Notes: generated by a model not told the origin, from the letters alone. 42,521 nucleotides of DNA from Candidatus Borkfalkia stercoripullorum (GCA_019119395.1 DWXC01000031.1:1-42521), one strand, 5' to 3'; positions 14,987 through 25,950 are shown, counted from the first letter of the stretch. Numbers and translations are program-made.

Positions 14987-17101
14987 ATGAAAGTGCCCGA
15001 GATATTCGGCGAAAATGTTTTTGACCTCAAAGTCATGCAGGACAAACTTCCGAAAGAGGTTTTCAAATCCCTGAAGGAAACGATAGAAAAAGGTACGATG
15101 CTCGATCCGAACATCGCGGGCGTCGTCGCGAACGCGATGAAGGACTGGGCTGTGGAAAAAGGGGCGACCCATTATACGCATTGGTTCCAGCCGATGACGG
15201 GCGTTACGGCCGAAAAGCATGACAGTTTCATCTCTCCCACCAAAGACGGGAAGGTCATCATGGACTTTTCGGGCAAAGAACTCGTCGTGGGCGAGTCCGA
15301 TGCGTCCTCATTCCCTTCGGGCGGCGTGCGCGCCACGTTCGAGGCGCGCGGCTATACCGCATGGGATCCCACGTCTTACGCATTCATCAAAGACGGCACT
15401 CTGTGCATCCCGTCTACCTTCTTTTCGTACAGCGGCGAAGTGCTCGATAAAAAGACGCCGCTCCTTCGCAGCATGCGCGCCCTCAACGAACAGGCGCTCC
15501 GCATCCTTCGGCTGTTCGGCAATACGTCCGTCAAACGGGTGTATCCGACGGTGGGTGCGGAACAGGAATATTTCCTCATCGACAGAAAGATGTTCGACGC
15601 CCGCAAAGACCTCGTGCTTTCGGGCAGGACGCTGTTCGGCGCGAAGCCGCCGAAAGGGCAGGAGCTGGAAGACCACTATTTCGGGCCGATCAAGCTGCGC
15701 GTTTCCGCGTTCATGAAAGAGCTCGACGAAGAGCTTTGGAAACTGGGCATTTTCGCCAAGACCGAGCACAACGAAGTCGCGCCTTCCCAGCACGAGCTTG
15801 CACCCATTTTCACGGTTACGAACCTCGCTTCAGACCAGAACCAGCTGATCATGGAGACGATGAAAAAAGTCGCCAGCCGCCACGGGCTGTACTGTCTGCT
15901 GCATGAAAAGCCTTTCAAGGGCGTAAACGGTTCGGGCAAACACAACAACTGGTCGATGAGCACGGACAAGGGCGTGAATCTCCTCGATCCCGGTTCGACC
16001 CCTGCGGAAAACGGACAGTTCATGCTTTTCCTAATGGCCGTCATCGCCGCGGTGGACGATTATCAGGATCTTCTCCGGCTCACGGTCACGAGCGCGGGCA
16101 ACGACCACAGGCTTGGCGCAAACGAAGCGCCTCCCGCCGTCGTGTCCATTTATCTCGGCGAAGAATTGCAGGAAGTGATAGACGCGCTCGAACATGACGT
16201 GAAATATAAGGGCAAGACCAAACAGATCATGAAACTCGGGGTGGACACCCTGCCCGAACTTCCGAAAGACACGACAGACCGCAACCGCACTTCGCCTTTC
16301 GCGTTTACGGGCAACAAGTTCGAATTCCGCATGCCCGGTTCCACTTTTTCCATCGCGGGGCCGAACATCATCATCAATACGATCGTCGCGGACGAACTCA
16401 GGCAGTTTGCCGACGAACTCGAAAAGGCGGAAGACTTCAACGCCGCGCTGCACGATTTAGTCGTGAAAACGATCAAAGAACATAAGCGCATCATCTTCAA
16501 CGGCAATAATTATTCCGAGGAGTGGACGAAGGAAGCGGAAAAGAGGGGGCTTCTGAACCTCAAAAACAGCGCCGAAGCGCTTCCGCGCTTTGCGGACAAA
16601 AAGAACGTCGAACTTTTCGAGCGCAATAAAGTTTTTACCGAACGAGAAGTGCGTTCCCGCATGGAGATCATGCTGGACAATTATTGCAAAGTGCTCTCCA
16701 TCGAGGGCCAGACGATGGTCGAGATGGGCAGGCAGGAGATCTACCCCGCCGTAAACGCATACATTTTGGAGTTGTGCAAGGTCATCGAACACAAGGAATT
16801 GTGCAAGGTCGTCGAACGCAGTGAAAAGCCTGCTTCCGCCTGCAAAGCGCCGGCGGAAAGAAAGGTCGCGGAGCGTTTGAGCGCGGACAACGAGGCGATG
16901 TTTGCCAAAGCGGAAGAGATCGAAAATCTGCTTGCGGAAGCAAAGACGCATACCGATGCGGTAAAGCAGGCGAAATTCTTCGCCGAAAAGGTCATTCCCG
17001 TCATGGAGGAGATGCGCTCTTTCGCCGACGACATGGAAGGTTATACGGCGAAAAAATACTGGCCGTTCCCGACCTATGCGGATATCCTTTTCAGCGTTTG
17101 A
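14987..17101 (+). CDS. glnN: Glutamine synthetase type III
   Basis: ATP-dependent ligation of ammonia to glutamate, the main route of ammonium assimilation. The 704-residue length and the opening KVPEIFGENVFDLKVMQDKL are those of the GSIII family, a dodecamer found in Bacteroides, cyanobacteria and clostridia. Recognised motifs are AEQEYF near residue 189 (metal-binding glutamates), the GSIII signature KPFKGVNGSGKHNNWSMST near 307 and NRTSPFAFTGNKFEFR near 430. The ATG follows AAAGGAG at nine bases. A small acidic protein gene begins 12 bases after the stop and shares the transcript. Confidence 0.95.
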   Translation: MKVPEIFGENVFDLKVMQDKLPKEVFKSLKETIEKGTMLDPNIAGVVANAMKDWAVEKGATHYTHWFQPMTGVTAEKHDSFISPTKDGKVIMDFSGKELVVGESDASSFPSGGVRATFEARGYTAWDPTSYAFIKDGTLCIPSTFFSYSGEVLDKKTPLLRSMRALNEQALRILRLFGNTSVKRVYPTVGAEQEYFLIDRKMFDARKDLVLSGRTLFGAKPPKGQELEDHYFGPIKLRVSAFMKELDEELWKLGIFAKTEHNEVAPSQHELAPIFTVTNLASDQNQLIMETMKKVASRHGLYCLLHEKPFKGVNGSGKHNNWSMSTDKGVNLLDPGSTPAENGQFMLFLMAVIAAVDDYQDLLRLTVTSAGNDHRLGANEAPPAVVSIYLGEELQEVIDALEHDVKYKGKTKQIMKLGVDTLPELPKDTTDRNRTSPFAFTGNKFEFRMPGSTFSIAGPNIIINTIVADELRQFADELEKAEDFNAALHDLVVKTIKEHKRIIFNGNNYSEEWTKEAEKRGLLNLKNSAEALPRFADKKNVELFERNKVFTEREVRSRMEIMLDNYCKVLSIEGQTMVEMGRQEIYPAVNAYILELCKVIEHKELCKVVERSEKPASACKAPAERKVAERLSADNEAMFAKAEEIENLLAEAKTHTDAVKQAKFFAEKVIPVMEEMRSFADDMEGYTAKKYWPFPTYADILFSV

Positions 17102-17112
17102 CGGAGGGGACA

Positions 17113-17271
17113 ATGGATAAAGAAAAGGTCAGGGAACTTGTTGAAGATATCATCGACCAGGCGAGCCTGCTCGTCGTATCCAACGTGTTTGCGGCAAGCA
17201 TACTCGACATCTGCGAAGAGATCCTCGACGAACTCGACGCGCCCGACGGGGAAGACGTCATCACAAAATAA
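17113..17271 (+). CDS. Small acidic protein cotranscribed with GSIII
   Basis: A 52-residue ORF starting MDKEKVRELVEDIIDQ and ending EDVITK. The ATG at 17113 is preceded by GGAGGGG, lies 12 bases after glnN, and the ORF is closed by a strong terminator 18 bases later, so it is the last gene of that transcript. The protein is strongly acidic and looks like two amphipathic helices around a hydrophobic middle (SLLVVSNVFAASI). I do not recognise a family. Small proteins that bind glutamine synthetase are known in other groups, such as cyanobacterial IF7/IF17, so a regulatory role is conceivable but not shown. Confidence 0.75.
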   Translation: MDKEKVRELVEDIIDQASLLVVSNVFAASILDICEEILDELDAPDGEDVITK

Positions 17272-17288
17272 AATACGCCGCAGGGAAA

Positions 17289-17315
17289 GCCTCCGCGCAA
17301 GCGGGGGCTTTTTTT
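17289..17315 (+). terminator. Terminator of the glnN operon
   Basis: The stem GCCTCCGC/GCGGGGGC with a GCAA tetraloop is followed by seven T residues. Confidence 0.88.
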
Positions 17316-17387
17316 GATGTCCGCGAAGATAATTTCAGCTTATAGCAGCTATTCGAAATCGTGAAAAAACACTTTTCCCGCCCGCGC

Positions 17388-17416
17388 TTGACCCGCGGGC
17401 GGGCTCGGGATATAAT
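17388..17416 (+). promoter_or_regulatory. Promoter P1 of purA
   Basis: TTGACC, 17 bases, perfect TATAAT; the spacer is unusually GC-rich. It would give a leader of about 187 bases. Confidence 0.75.
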
Positions 17417-17526
17417 AAAAGAAAGATTTTGCATGCCTCGTCCGCAAGGGCCGCGCGATTCGCACAAAATCGGGGGAAATTTGTATTTTTTGCCCGATTT
17501 CGCTTTTCATGGAGCGAAAAATAAGG

Positions 17527-17532
17527 TATAAT
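17527..17532 (+). promoter_or_regulatory. Possible promoter P2 of purA (-10 only)
   Basis: A perfect TATAAT with only a weak -35 (TTTTCA) 17 bases upstream. It would give a leader of about 70 bases. Confidence 0.35.
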
Positions 17533-17609
17533 AGAATCTGTGATGAAAAGGGAGCGTTTGATGCTCCGATCCGGAAAATATTATTCTTTATCAAGCGAGG
17601 GTCATAAAA

Positions 17610-18881
17610 ATGTTGACAGCGATCGTCGGTATCAACTGGGGAGACGAAGGCAAAGGCAGGATGGTCGATCTTTTATCCAAAGATTACGACATCGTTTGCC
17701 GCTATCAGGGCGGGAACAATGCGGGCCATACCGTCATCAACGAGCGCGGCAGGTTTATTTTGAATCTTTTGCCGTCGGGCATATTGCGCGAAGGGGTCGT
17801 ATGCGTCATGGGCCCCGGCATGGTCATCGACATCAAACACCTCGCGGGGGAGATGGCGCGCCTGCGCGAAGCCGGCATAAAAATCACGCCCGAAAACCTG
17901 AAAATATCCGACCGCGCGGTCATCACCATGCCGTATAACGTTCAGCAGGACTGCCTCGAAGAGGAGCGCCTCGCCGATAAAAAATTCGGTTCGACCAAGC
18001 GCGGCATCGCGCCCGTTTATGCGGACAAATATTTGAAAAAGGCTTTCCGCATGGGGGAACTCAAAAATCTTTCCCTGCTCGAAAAGCGCCTTGCCGACAT
18101 CGTGGAATGGAAAAACCTGACCATCGTCAACGCATACGGCGCAGAGCCGGTAAAGCCCGAGGATATGCTTGCCTATTTCGAGGAATACGGCGCGCCTCTC
18201 AAAGACTACATCTGCGACACGGGGCTGTTCCTCAATAAAGCGAACAAAGAGGGGAAAAAGATCATGCTCGAAGCGCAGCTCGGCGCGCTCCGCGACATCG
18301 ATTACGGCATCTATCCGTATACTTCTTCGTCCAACAACATCGCGGCTTACGGCCCGATCGGGGCGGGCGTGCCCAATCTGAAGCTCGACAAGACGGTCGG
18401 CATCATGAAGGCGTACTCTTCCTGCGTGGGCGAAGGCCCGTTCACGGCGGAATACTTCGGGGAAAAGGCGGAAAAACTGCGCAACGCGGGCGGTGAATAC
18501 GGCGCCGCTACGGGCAGACCGAGAAGGGTAGGCCCGTTCGACGTGGTCGCGTCGAAATACGGCATCCGCTGCCAGGGCGCGGACGAGATCGCGCTCACGA
18601 AGCTGGACATACTTTCCGGCCATGAAGAGATCGAAGTGTGCGTCGCTTACGAGCTGAACGGCGAAACGCTGACCGAATTCCCTTTCACCGACGTTCTGGA
18701 CGAGTGCAAACCCGTTTTCAAAACGGTCAAAGGGTGGAATCAAGATATTTCAAAATGCCGCAAAAAGGAAGATTTGCCCAAAGAGGCGCTCGATTACATC
18801 CGCTTTATAGAGGATGCGTGCGAGTGCAGGATAAGGTATGTCTCCGTCGGCGCGGAACGCGACGCTTATATCGAACTGTAA
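17610..18881 (+). CDS. purA: Adenylosuccinate synthase
   Basis: GTP-dependent condensation of IMP and aspartate to adenylosuccinate, the first step from IMP to AMP. The 423 residues are near the usual length. The catalytic loop GDEGKG is at about 11-16, followed by GGNNAGHTV (usually GGDNAGHT) near 36 and GSTKRGIAPVY near 130; TGRPRRVGPFD near 303 is the GTP/IMP-binding region. The ATG has GCGAGGG upstream. The gene is monocistronic, with its own promoters and a terminator after it. Confidence 0.95.
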   Translation: MLTAIVGINWGDEGKGRMVDLLSKDYDIVCRYQGGNNAGHTVINERGRFILNLLPSGILREGVVCVMGPGMVIDIKHLAGEMARLREAGIKITPENLKISDRAVITMPYNVQQDCLEEERLADKKFGSTKRGIAPVYADKYLKKAFRMGELKNLSLLEKRLADIVEWKNLTIVNAYGAEPVKPEDMLAYFEEYGAPLKDYICDTGLFLNKANKEGKKIMLEAQLGALRDIDYGIYPYTSSSNNIAAYGPIGAGVPNLKLDKTVGIMKAYSSCVGEGPFTAEYFGEKAEKLRNAGGEYGAATGRPRRVGPFDVVASKYGIRCQGADEIALTKLDILSGHEEIEVCVAYELNGETLTEFPFTDVLDECKPVFKTVKGWNQDISKCRKKEDLPKEALDYIRFIEDACECRIRYVSVGAERDAYIEL

Positions 18882-18927
18882 AGCGGGGCGCGGTTTTGCG
18901 CGGGACAAAAAAATAGTTTTTTTTGCA

Positions 18928-18965
18928 GACAGCGGCGTTTATTATGCGCCGCTGTCGCCTTTTTA
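18928..18965 (+). terminator. Terminator between purA and dapF
   Basis: A perfect ten-bp stem GACAGCGGCG/CGCCGCTGTC with a nine-base loop, followed by GCCTTTTT. Confidence 0.85.
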
Positions 18966-18997
18966 AAGGCCCGCGGCCGTTTATGAGGAGGCTTTTC

Positions 18998-19824
18998 ATG
19001 CTGAAAAAATTTGTAAAAATGCACGGCGCGGGCAACGATTATATTTATTTCGACTGCCTTGCGGAAGAACTTGCCGACCCGTCCGCGGCGGCGGTGCGCC
19101 TTTCCGACAGGCACAAGGGCATCGGCGGCGACGGCATCGTCATGATCTGCAAAAGCGATATCGCCGACGCGAAGATGCGCATGTTCAACGCCGACGGGAG
19201 CGAGGGCAAAATGTGCGGCAACGCCATACGCTGCGTGGGGAAATACCTGTACGATCACGGCGTCGCCCGCAGAGAGGAGCTGCACATAGAAACGCTTTCG
19301 GGCGTCAAAAAACTGCGGCTGAACACCGAAAACGGGAAAGTGAAGTCCGTCTGCGTGGATATGGGGCGCGCGGAGTTCGACCCGAAAAAGATACCCGTGA
19401 TTTCGGACGGGGAAGTCATCGGAAAGGAAGCGGAAATTGCGGGCGGCAGGCATAAAATAACCTGTGTTTCCATGGGCAACCCGCACTGCGTCGTGTTCGA
19501 AGACCCCGACGTCGTCGAGCTGGAAAAAGTCGGCCCGCTCTTTGAAAACGCGCCGATCTTTCCCGAACGCGTGAATACGGAGTTCGTGAAAGTGCTCGGC
19601 AAAAACAGGCTGAAAATGCGCGTGTGGGAGCGCGGCAGCGGCGAAACGATGGCGTGCGGCACGGGCGCCTGCGCCACGGCGGCGGCAGCGGCCGCTTTGG
19701 GGCTGTGCGACGCGGGCGAGGACATAACGCTCGTTTTGAAGGGCGGCGAACTGACGATACGGGTGGGCGAAACGGTCTATATGACCGGCCCCGCGGAAGA
19801 AGTTTTTACGGGAGAGGTCGAATT

Positions 19825-19828
<4 letters not shown>
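18998..19828 (+). CDS. dapF: Diaminopimelate epimerase
   Basis: Converts LL-diaminopimelate to meso-diaminopimelate for lysine and peptidoglycan. The protein is 276 residues. Both catalytic cysteines are present, in MCGNAIRC near residue 72 and ACGTGAC near 217, along with the N-terminal KMHGAGNDY motif. The ATG at 18998 has GAGGAGG at seven bases; longer in-frame versions would overlap the terminator and lack a ribosome site. Its stop overlaps the pyrG start (ATGA). DapL, encoded two genes downstream, makes its substrate, so the operon covers the last two steps to meso-DAP. No clear promoter was found between terminator and ATG. Confidence 0.95.
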
Positions 19829-21444
<1,616 letters not shown>

Positions 21445-22629
21445 ATGAAGATCAACGCCAATTATCTGAAATTAAACGAAAGTTACCTGTTTTCCACCAT
21501 CGCAAAAAAGGTGGCTGCCTATACGCAGGCGCACCCCGATAAAAAAGTTTTGCGCATGGGCATCGGCGACGTGACGCAGCCGCTCGCGCCCGCAGTCGTT
21601 GCGGCGATGCGAAAGGCGGCGGGCGAAATGGGCGAAAAGGAAACTTTCCGCGGCTACGGCCCCGAACAGGGCTATCCCTTCCTGAAAGAGGCGATTCGCG
21701 GCTATTACGCATCGCGCGGGATATCTCTCGAGGAGGACGAAATTTTCGTTTCCGACGGCGCGAAGAGCGACGTTGGGAATATCCTCGACATATTCGATAC
21801 GGACAATACCGTGCTCGTGCCCGACCCCGTCTATCCCGTGTATGTGGACACGAACGTCATGGCTGGGCGCAGGATCGTCTTTGCGGACGCGACTGCGGAA
21901 AACGGCTTTCTGCCCATGCCCGACGAAAAGACGGACGCGGACATCGTCTATATCTGTTCGCCAAACAACCCGACGGGCGCGGCGTATTCGTCGGCGCAGC
22001 TCGCCGAGTGGGTGGCGTACGCGCGGAAAAAGGGCGCCGTCATCCTGTACGACGCGGCATACGAGGCTTTCGTGAGCGAAAAGGGGCTCGCACGCAGTAT
22101 TTTTGAGGTGGAGGGCGCAAAGGAATGCGCCGTAGAGTTCTGTTCTCTCTCCAAAACGGCGGGTTTTACGGGCACGCGGTGCGGCTATACCGTCGTTCCC
22201 CGCGCGCTGGTGCGGGGAGGGGCGTCCCTCAACAAACTGTGGCTGCGTAGGCAGACGACAAAATTCAACGGCGTTTCCTACGTCGTGCAGCGGGGCGCGG
22301 AAGCGGTGTTCACCGCGGAAGGCATGGCGCAGGTGCAGAAAAATCTCGAAGTGTACCGCCGCAACGCCGCCGTGCTTTCGGGATGCCTCGATTCTCTCGG
22401 CATCCATTATACGGGCGGCAAAAATTCTCCGTATATCTGGATGAAGTGCCCCGGTTTTTCGGACAGCTGGAAGTTTTTCGACTATCTTCTCGAAAAGGCG
22501 AACGTGGTGGGAACGCCCGGCAGCGGCTTCGGCAAAAACGGGGAGGGATTCTTCCGCCTGACCGCTTTCGCTTCGGAAGAAGCGACCAAAGAGGCGGCGG
22601 AAAGGCTCAGACTTCTGTTTTCAAAATAA
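21445..22629 (+). CDS. dapL: LL-diaminopimelate aminotransferase
   Basis: PLP enzyme that converts tetrahydrodipicolinate and glutamate directly to LL-diaminopimelate, bypassing the succinyl or acetyl branch (DapD/C/E). The 394-residue protein begins with the typical MKINANYLKLNESYLFSTIAK and has GIGDVTQPL near 40, FRGYGPEQGYPFLKEAI near 69, SPNNPTGA near 172, and the PLP lysine in CSLSKTAGFTGTR near 236. GGAG lies inside the end of pyrG, and the ATG follows the pyrG TAA directly. A terminator closes the operon. Confidence 0.95.
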   Translation: MKINANYLKLNESYLFSTIAKKVAAYTQAHPDKKVLRMGIGDVTQPLAPAVVAAMRKAAGEMGEKETFRGYGPEQGYPFLKEAIRGYYASRGISLEEDEIFVSDGAKSDVGNILDIFDTDNTVLVPDPVYPVYVDTNVMAGRRIVFADATAENGFLPMPDEKTDADIVYICSPNNPTGAAYSSAQLAEWVAYARKKGAVILYDAAYEAFVSEKGLARSIFEVEGAKECAVEFCSLSKTAGFTGTRCGYTVVPRALVRGGASLNKLWLRRQTTKFNGVSYVVQRGAEAVFTAEGMAQVQKNLEVYRRNAAVLSGCLDSLGIHYTGGKNSPYIWMKCPGFSDSWKFFDYLLEKANVVGTPGSGFGKNGEGFFRLTAFASEEATKEAAERLRLLFSK

Positions 22630-22640
22630 AAAATCGTTCG

Positions 22641-22675
22641 ATCCCTGCGGTGCGCTGCGTTCTGCGGGGATTTTT
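22641..22675 (+). terminator. Terminator of dapF-pyrG-dapL
   Basis: An eight-bp stem ATCCCTGC/GCGGGGAT with one T-G pair, followed by TTTTT. The loop is 15 bases. Confidence 0.7.
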
Positions 22676-22709
22676 ATGTGCGTTTATCCGTACTTTCGGT
22701 TAAAAACCC

Positions 22710-22737
22710 TTGCAAAACGGCCGATTTGTGGTAAAAT
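22710..22737 (+). promoter_or_regulatory. malQ promoter
   Basis: TTGCAA, 16 bases, TAAAAT, ending 30 bases before the malQ ATG. No catabolite-response element was recognised. Confidence 0.6.
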
Positions 22738-22766
22738 AGAAAGGAAATATATCCGGAGGGAAAATC

Positions 22767-24263
22767 ATGGAGCGCAGAGAACGTGCGGCGGGCGTGCTTT
22801 TGCATATATCGTCGCTGCCCGGCAAAGAGGGGATCGGAACGCTGGGGGAGAGTGCCTACCGCTTTGCGGACTGGCTGAAAGAGAGCGGCGTAAAATACTG
22901 GCAGATCCTGCCGCTCGTGCAGACGGGCTTCGGCGATTCGCCTTATCAGTCCGCGTTCGCATCGTCGGGGAATCCGTATTTTATCGACTTGTTTGCGCTT
23001 GCGGAGCGCGGGCTTTTGAAAAAGCGGGAGATCTTGCCCGTTTGCCGCAAGGATATCGATTACGGTTTTTTGTACGAAGAAAAGTACAGGATACTGCGCC
23101 GCGCCTTTTCCCGTTTCGATAAAAACGATCCCGATTTCTGCGCCTTCGTCGCGGGCGGGGAATTTGAAGATTACGCCGTGTATATGGCGATCAAACAAAA
23201 GAGCGGCAACAAAAGTTTCGATCTTTGGGAAAAGAAGTATAAATTCCGCGATCCTGCGGCGCTTTCCGCGTTTAAGGAAGAGCATGAAAGCGAATACTTG
23301 TTCTGGCAGTTTGTGCAATACGAGTTTTTGCGGCAATGGCAGGCGCTCAAAAGCTACGCGAACGGGCTGGGCATCCGCATCATGGGAGACATGCCGCTGT
23401 ATGTCGCGGCGGATTCCGCGGACGTGTGGGCAAACCCTCGCCTTTTCAAGCTGAATGCCGGTTTGAAGCCCAAAAAAGTTGCGGGCGTGCCGCCCGATTA
23501 CTTTTCGGCGACGGGGCAGCTGTGGGGCAACCCCGTCTACGACTGGAAAGCGCACGAAGCGGAAGGCTATTCGTGGTGGTGCGAGCGCATCCGCCGCGCT
23601 TTTAAACTGTACGATACCGTGCGGATCGACCATTTCCGCGGTTTCGACAGGTATTTCGAGATCGACGCGGGCGCGGAGACGGCGGTTGGCGGCCGCTGGC
23701 GCAAAGGCCCCGGCGCGGCGCTGTTCGATTGCGTGAAGGAAAAACTCGGCGATCTCGATTTTATTGCGGAAGATCTCGGCACGTTGGACGCGGGCGTGTA
23801 CCGCCTTATGAAGCGGACGGGTTATCCCGGCATGAAGGTGATACAGTTCGCCTTCGACGGCAATCCGAAAAACCCGTATCTGCCCGAAAACATCGGAGAA
23901 AACAGCGTCTGTTATACGGGCACGCACGACAACAACACCATGCTCGGCTATTTTGCGGGGCTGGACGAAAACGGGAGAAAAGGTTTTTGCGCAAGGCTTC
24001 GCGCCGCGCTCAAAAAACAGGGCATAGCGGCGCGCGTTTCGGGCGCGAAGAGCGCCGCAAAGGCAGCTGCGGAGTTGGCCTTGTCGGTAAGATCCTTCCT
24101 CTGCGTGCTCCCGATGCAGGATATCCTGCTGCTGGGGTCGGATTCGCGCATGAACACGCCGTCCGTCCCTTCGGGGAACTGGAGGTATCGGTTGGACGCG
24201 CTGCCGGATAAAAAAACGGCGGAGGGCCTTTTGCGGCTGATCGGAAGGTACGGAAGGATATAA
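22767..24263 (+). CDS. malQ: 4-alpha-glucanotransferase (GH77)
   Basis: Amylomaltase that transfers alpha-1,4-glucan segments in glycogen and maltodextrin metabolism. The 498-residue length is normal. GH77 motifs are present: GDSPYQSAFASSGNPYFIDL near 53, GDMPLYVAADSADVWANP near 208, the nucleophile aspartate in VRIDHFRGFDRYFEI near 287, the acid/base glutamate in DFIAEDLGTLD near 333, and GTHDNNTMLGYF near 386. The ATG has CGGAGGG at six bases. No other maltodextrin genes are adjacent, so it stands as a single gene with its own promoter. Confidence 0.94.
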   Translation: MERRERAAGVLLHISSLPGKEGIGTLGESAYRFADWLKESGVKYWQILPLVQTGFGDSPYQSAFASSGNPYFIDLFALAERGLLKKREILPVCRKDIDYGFLYEEKYRILRRAFSRFDKNDPDFCAFVAGGEFEDYAVYMAIKQKSGNKSFDLWEKKYKFRDPAALSAFKEEHESEYLFWQFVQYEFLRQWQALKSYANGLGIRIMGDMPLYVAADSADVWANPRLFKLNAGLKPKKVAGVPPDYFSATGQLWGNPVYDWKAHEAEGYSWWCERIRRAFKLYDTVRIDHFRGFDRYFEIDAGAETAVGGRWRKGPGAALFDCVKEKLGDLDFIAEDLGTLDAGVYRLMKRTGYPGMKVIQFAFDGNPKNPYLPENIGENSVCYTGTHDNNTMLGYFAGLDENGRKGFCARLRAALKKQGIAARVSGAKSAAKAAAELALSVRSFLCVLPMQDILLLGSDSRMNTPSVPSGNWRYRLDALPDKKTAEGLLRLIGRYGRI

Positions 24264-24307
24264 AAGAAACAGGGGAAAGTTGAGAATAATTTTTTGGAGT
24301 ACAGGTA

Positions 24308-25819
24308 ATGGAAAGAGGACTTTTGACCCCTTTGAAACAGTTGCGCAGGCAGGTTTTCGTGGAGCTCGCGCGCGTCGCGTTCGAGAGCAATAAGGACACG
24401 ATCAAAGACGACATCGAGGCGATCCCTTACAAGATCACCCCGGGAGACAAACCGCTGTACCGCGAGAGCATCTGGCGCGAACGCGCGATCTGCTCGGAGC
24501 GCGTGCGGCTCGCGATGGGATTATCCCTTCGCCCCGAAGATGCGCCCGTGCACGTCACGAGCGGGCTTTCGGGCAGCGACATTGCCGACAAGTATTACGA
24601 ACCGCCGTTGATGCAGGTCATCCCGTCCGCATGCGCGGCGTGCCCGCCCAACAAATATCAGGTGACGGACAACTGCCGCGGCTGCGTGGCGCACCCCTGC
24701 ACGGCGGTCTGCCCAAAACAGTGTATTTCCGTCGTGAACGGCAGGGCGGTCATCGACCAGAGCCGCTGTATCAAGTGCGGAAAGTGCAAAAGCGTATGCC
24801 CTTACGACGCGATCGCGCATCAGCTCCGCCCCTGCGCGGAAGCGTGCGGCGTGAAAGCGATCGAATCGGACGATCTGGGCAGGGCGAAGATCAATCCCGA
24901 CAAGTGCGTTTCATGCGGCATGTGCATGGTCAACTGCCCGTTCGGGGCGATCGCCGACAAGTCGCAGTTTTTCCAGCTTATCCGCGCGATCAGGCGGGGC
25001 GACAACATCGTCGCGGAGGTCGCGCCTTCGTACGTGGGGCAATTCGGCGAAAATGCCACGCCGGGCAAGGTAAAGGCGGCGCTTTTGGAGCTGGGGTTCA
25101 AAGACGTATACGAAGTCGCGCTCGGCGCCGACATGGGGGCGGCGACGGAAGCGGAACACTACGCGGAACGCGTTGCGACGGGCAAACAGCCTTTCATGCT
25201 CACGTCGTGCTGCCCTTCCTGGGCAATGCTGATCAGACATTACTTCCCCGAATCGGCAGATAAAATTTCCAACACGCTCACGCCCATGGTCGCAACGGCG
25301 CGAACCATAAAGAAAAAATATCCCGACTACCGCGTCGTATTCATCGGGCCGTGCGCAGCGAAAAAGCTGGAAGCGTCGCGCAGGTCTGTGCGCAGCGACG
25401 TCGACTTCGTCATTACGTTCGAAGAGCTTTCCGCCATTTTCGAGGCGAGAGGGATCGATTTTGCGACTTTCGATAAGGAAGCGGAAATGAACGACGCCAC
25501 GGGCGCGGGCAGGGGGTATGCCGTCGCCGGCGGCGTTGCGGGCGCGATCGAAAAGTGCATCGCAAAATATTACCCCGATACGCAGATGAACATCCAGCAC
25601 GTCGAAGGACTGGAGGACTGCCGTAAAATCCTGCTCCTTGCAAAGATGGGCAGGCTCAACGGCGCACTCATCGAAGGCATGGGCTGCCCGGGCGGATGCG
25701 TTGCGGGCGCGGGTACGAACATCCCGATCAATAAGGCGGCTGCGCTCGTCAAAAAGACGGTCGAAAGTTCCGTGCAGCAAGTCCCTCCCAAGGAACTTGC
25801 CGAAGTGCCGCTGGATTGA
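24308..25819 (+). CDS. [FeFe] hydrogenase, group B-like, monomeric
   Basis: A 503-residue protein with clustered cysteines around residues 115-140, then two ferredoxin-type 4Fe-4S motifs (CIKCGKCKSVCPYD near 156 and CVSCGMCMVNCPFG near 199), then the H-cluster domain. The H-cluster motifs are L1 TSCCPSW, L2 GPCAAKK and L3 GMGCPGGC, all cysteines intact. The variant L1/L2 forms and gene order fit group B (M3) enzymes rather than bifurcating or ferredoxin-dependent group A. The role of group B is poorly known; H2 production or sensing during fermentation is possible. GGAG precedes the ATG by eleven bases. No HydE/F/G maturases or partner subunits are in the window. Confidence 0.88.
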   Translation: MERGLLTPLKQLRRQVFVELARVAFESNKDTIKDDIEAIPYKITPGDKPLYRESIWRERAICSERVRLAMGLSLRPEDAPVHVTSGLSGSDIADKYYEPPLMQVIPSACAACPPNKYQVTDNCRGCVAHPCTAVCPKQCISVVNGRAVIDQSRCIKCGKCKSVCPYDAIAHQLRPCAEACGVKAIESDDLGRAKINPDKCVSCGMCMVNCPFGAIADKSQFFQLIRAIRRGDNIVAEVAPSYVGQFGENATPGKVKAALLELGFKDVYEVALGADMGAATEAEHYAERVATGKQPFMLTSCCPSWAMLIRHYFPESADKISNTLTPMVATARTIKKKYPDYRVVFIGPCAAKKLEASRRSVRSDVDFVITFEELSAIFEARGIDFATFDKEAEMNDATGAGRGYAVAGGVAGAIEKCIAKYYPDTQMNIQHVEGLEDCRKILLLAKMGRLNGALIEGMGCPGGCVAGAGTNIPINKAAALVKKTVESSVQQVPPKELAEVPLD

Positions 25820-25950
25820 GCGTCGGGTGGCGCAGACCCGCAGGTTTCGAGGTTTTTTTCGGATTTTTTGCTTACAGCCCGTTCGGTTTACAAAACTTTA
25901 ACATCGGTATTGTAAAATAGCGGAAAAGAATGTAAAGGAAGGGAAAGGGT

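Larger units (their letters stand above)
17316..17609 (+). other. purA upstream region and leader (no gene seen)
   Basis: Between the glnN terminator and purA there is no convincing gene. It holds promoter P1 (17388-17416), a leader hairpin with arms AAATCGGG/CCCGATTT (17467-17474 with 17493-17500) and an 18-base loop, a small CGCT/AGCG hairpin, and a second -10 (17527-17532). No purine riboswitch core or PurR box pair was recognised. A 32-codon ORF at 17433 lacks a ribosome site and was not called. Confidence 0.6.

Noticed and set aside
17433-17531. 32-codon ORF in the purA leader (MPRPQGPRDSHK...)
   Set aside because: No ribosome site and it runs into the second -10 box; insufficient to call a gene.
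25820-25950. Promoter and terminator between the hydrogenase and the response regulator
   Set aside because: A weak AGACC/GGTTT stem with a T run and TTTACA/TAAAAT boxes are present, but the stem is too weak and the box spacing is wrong for a confident call.
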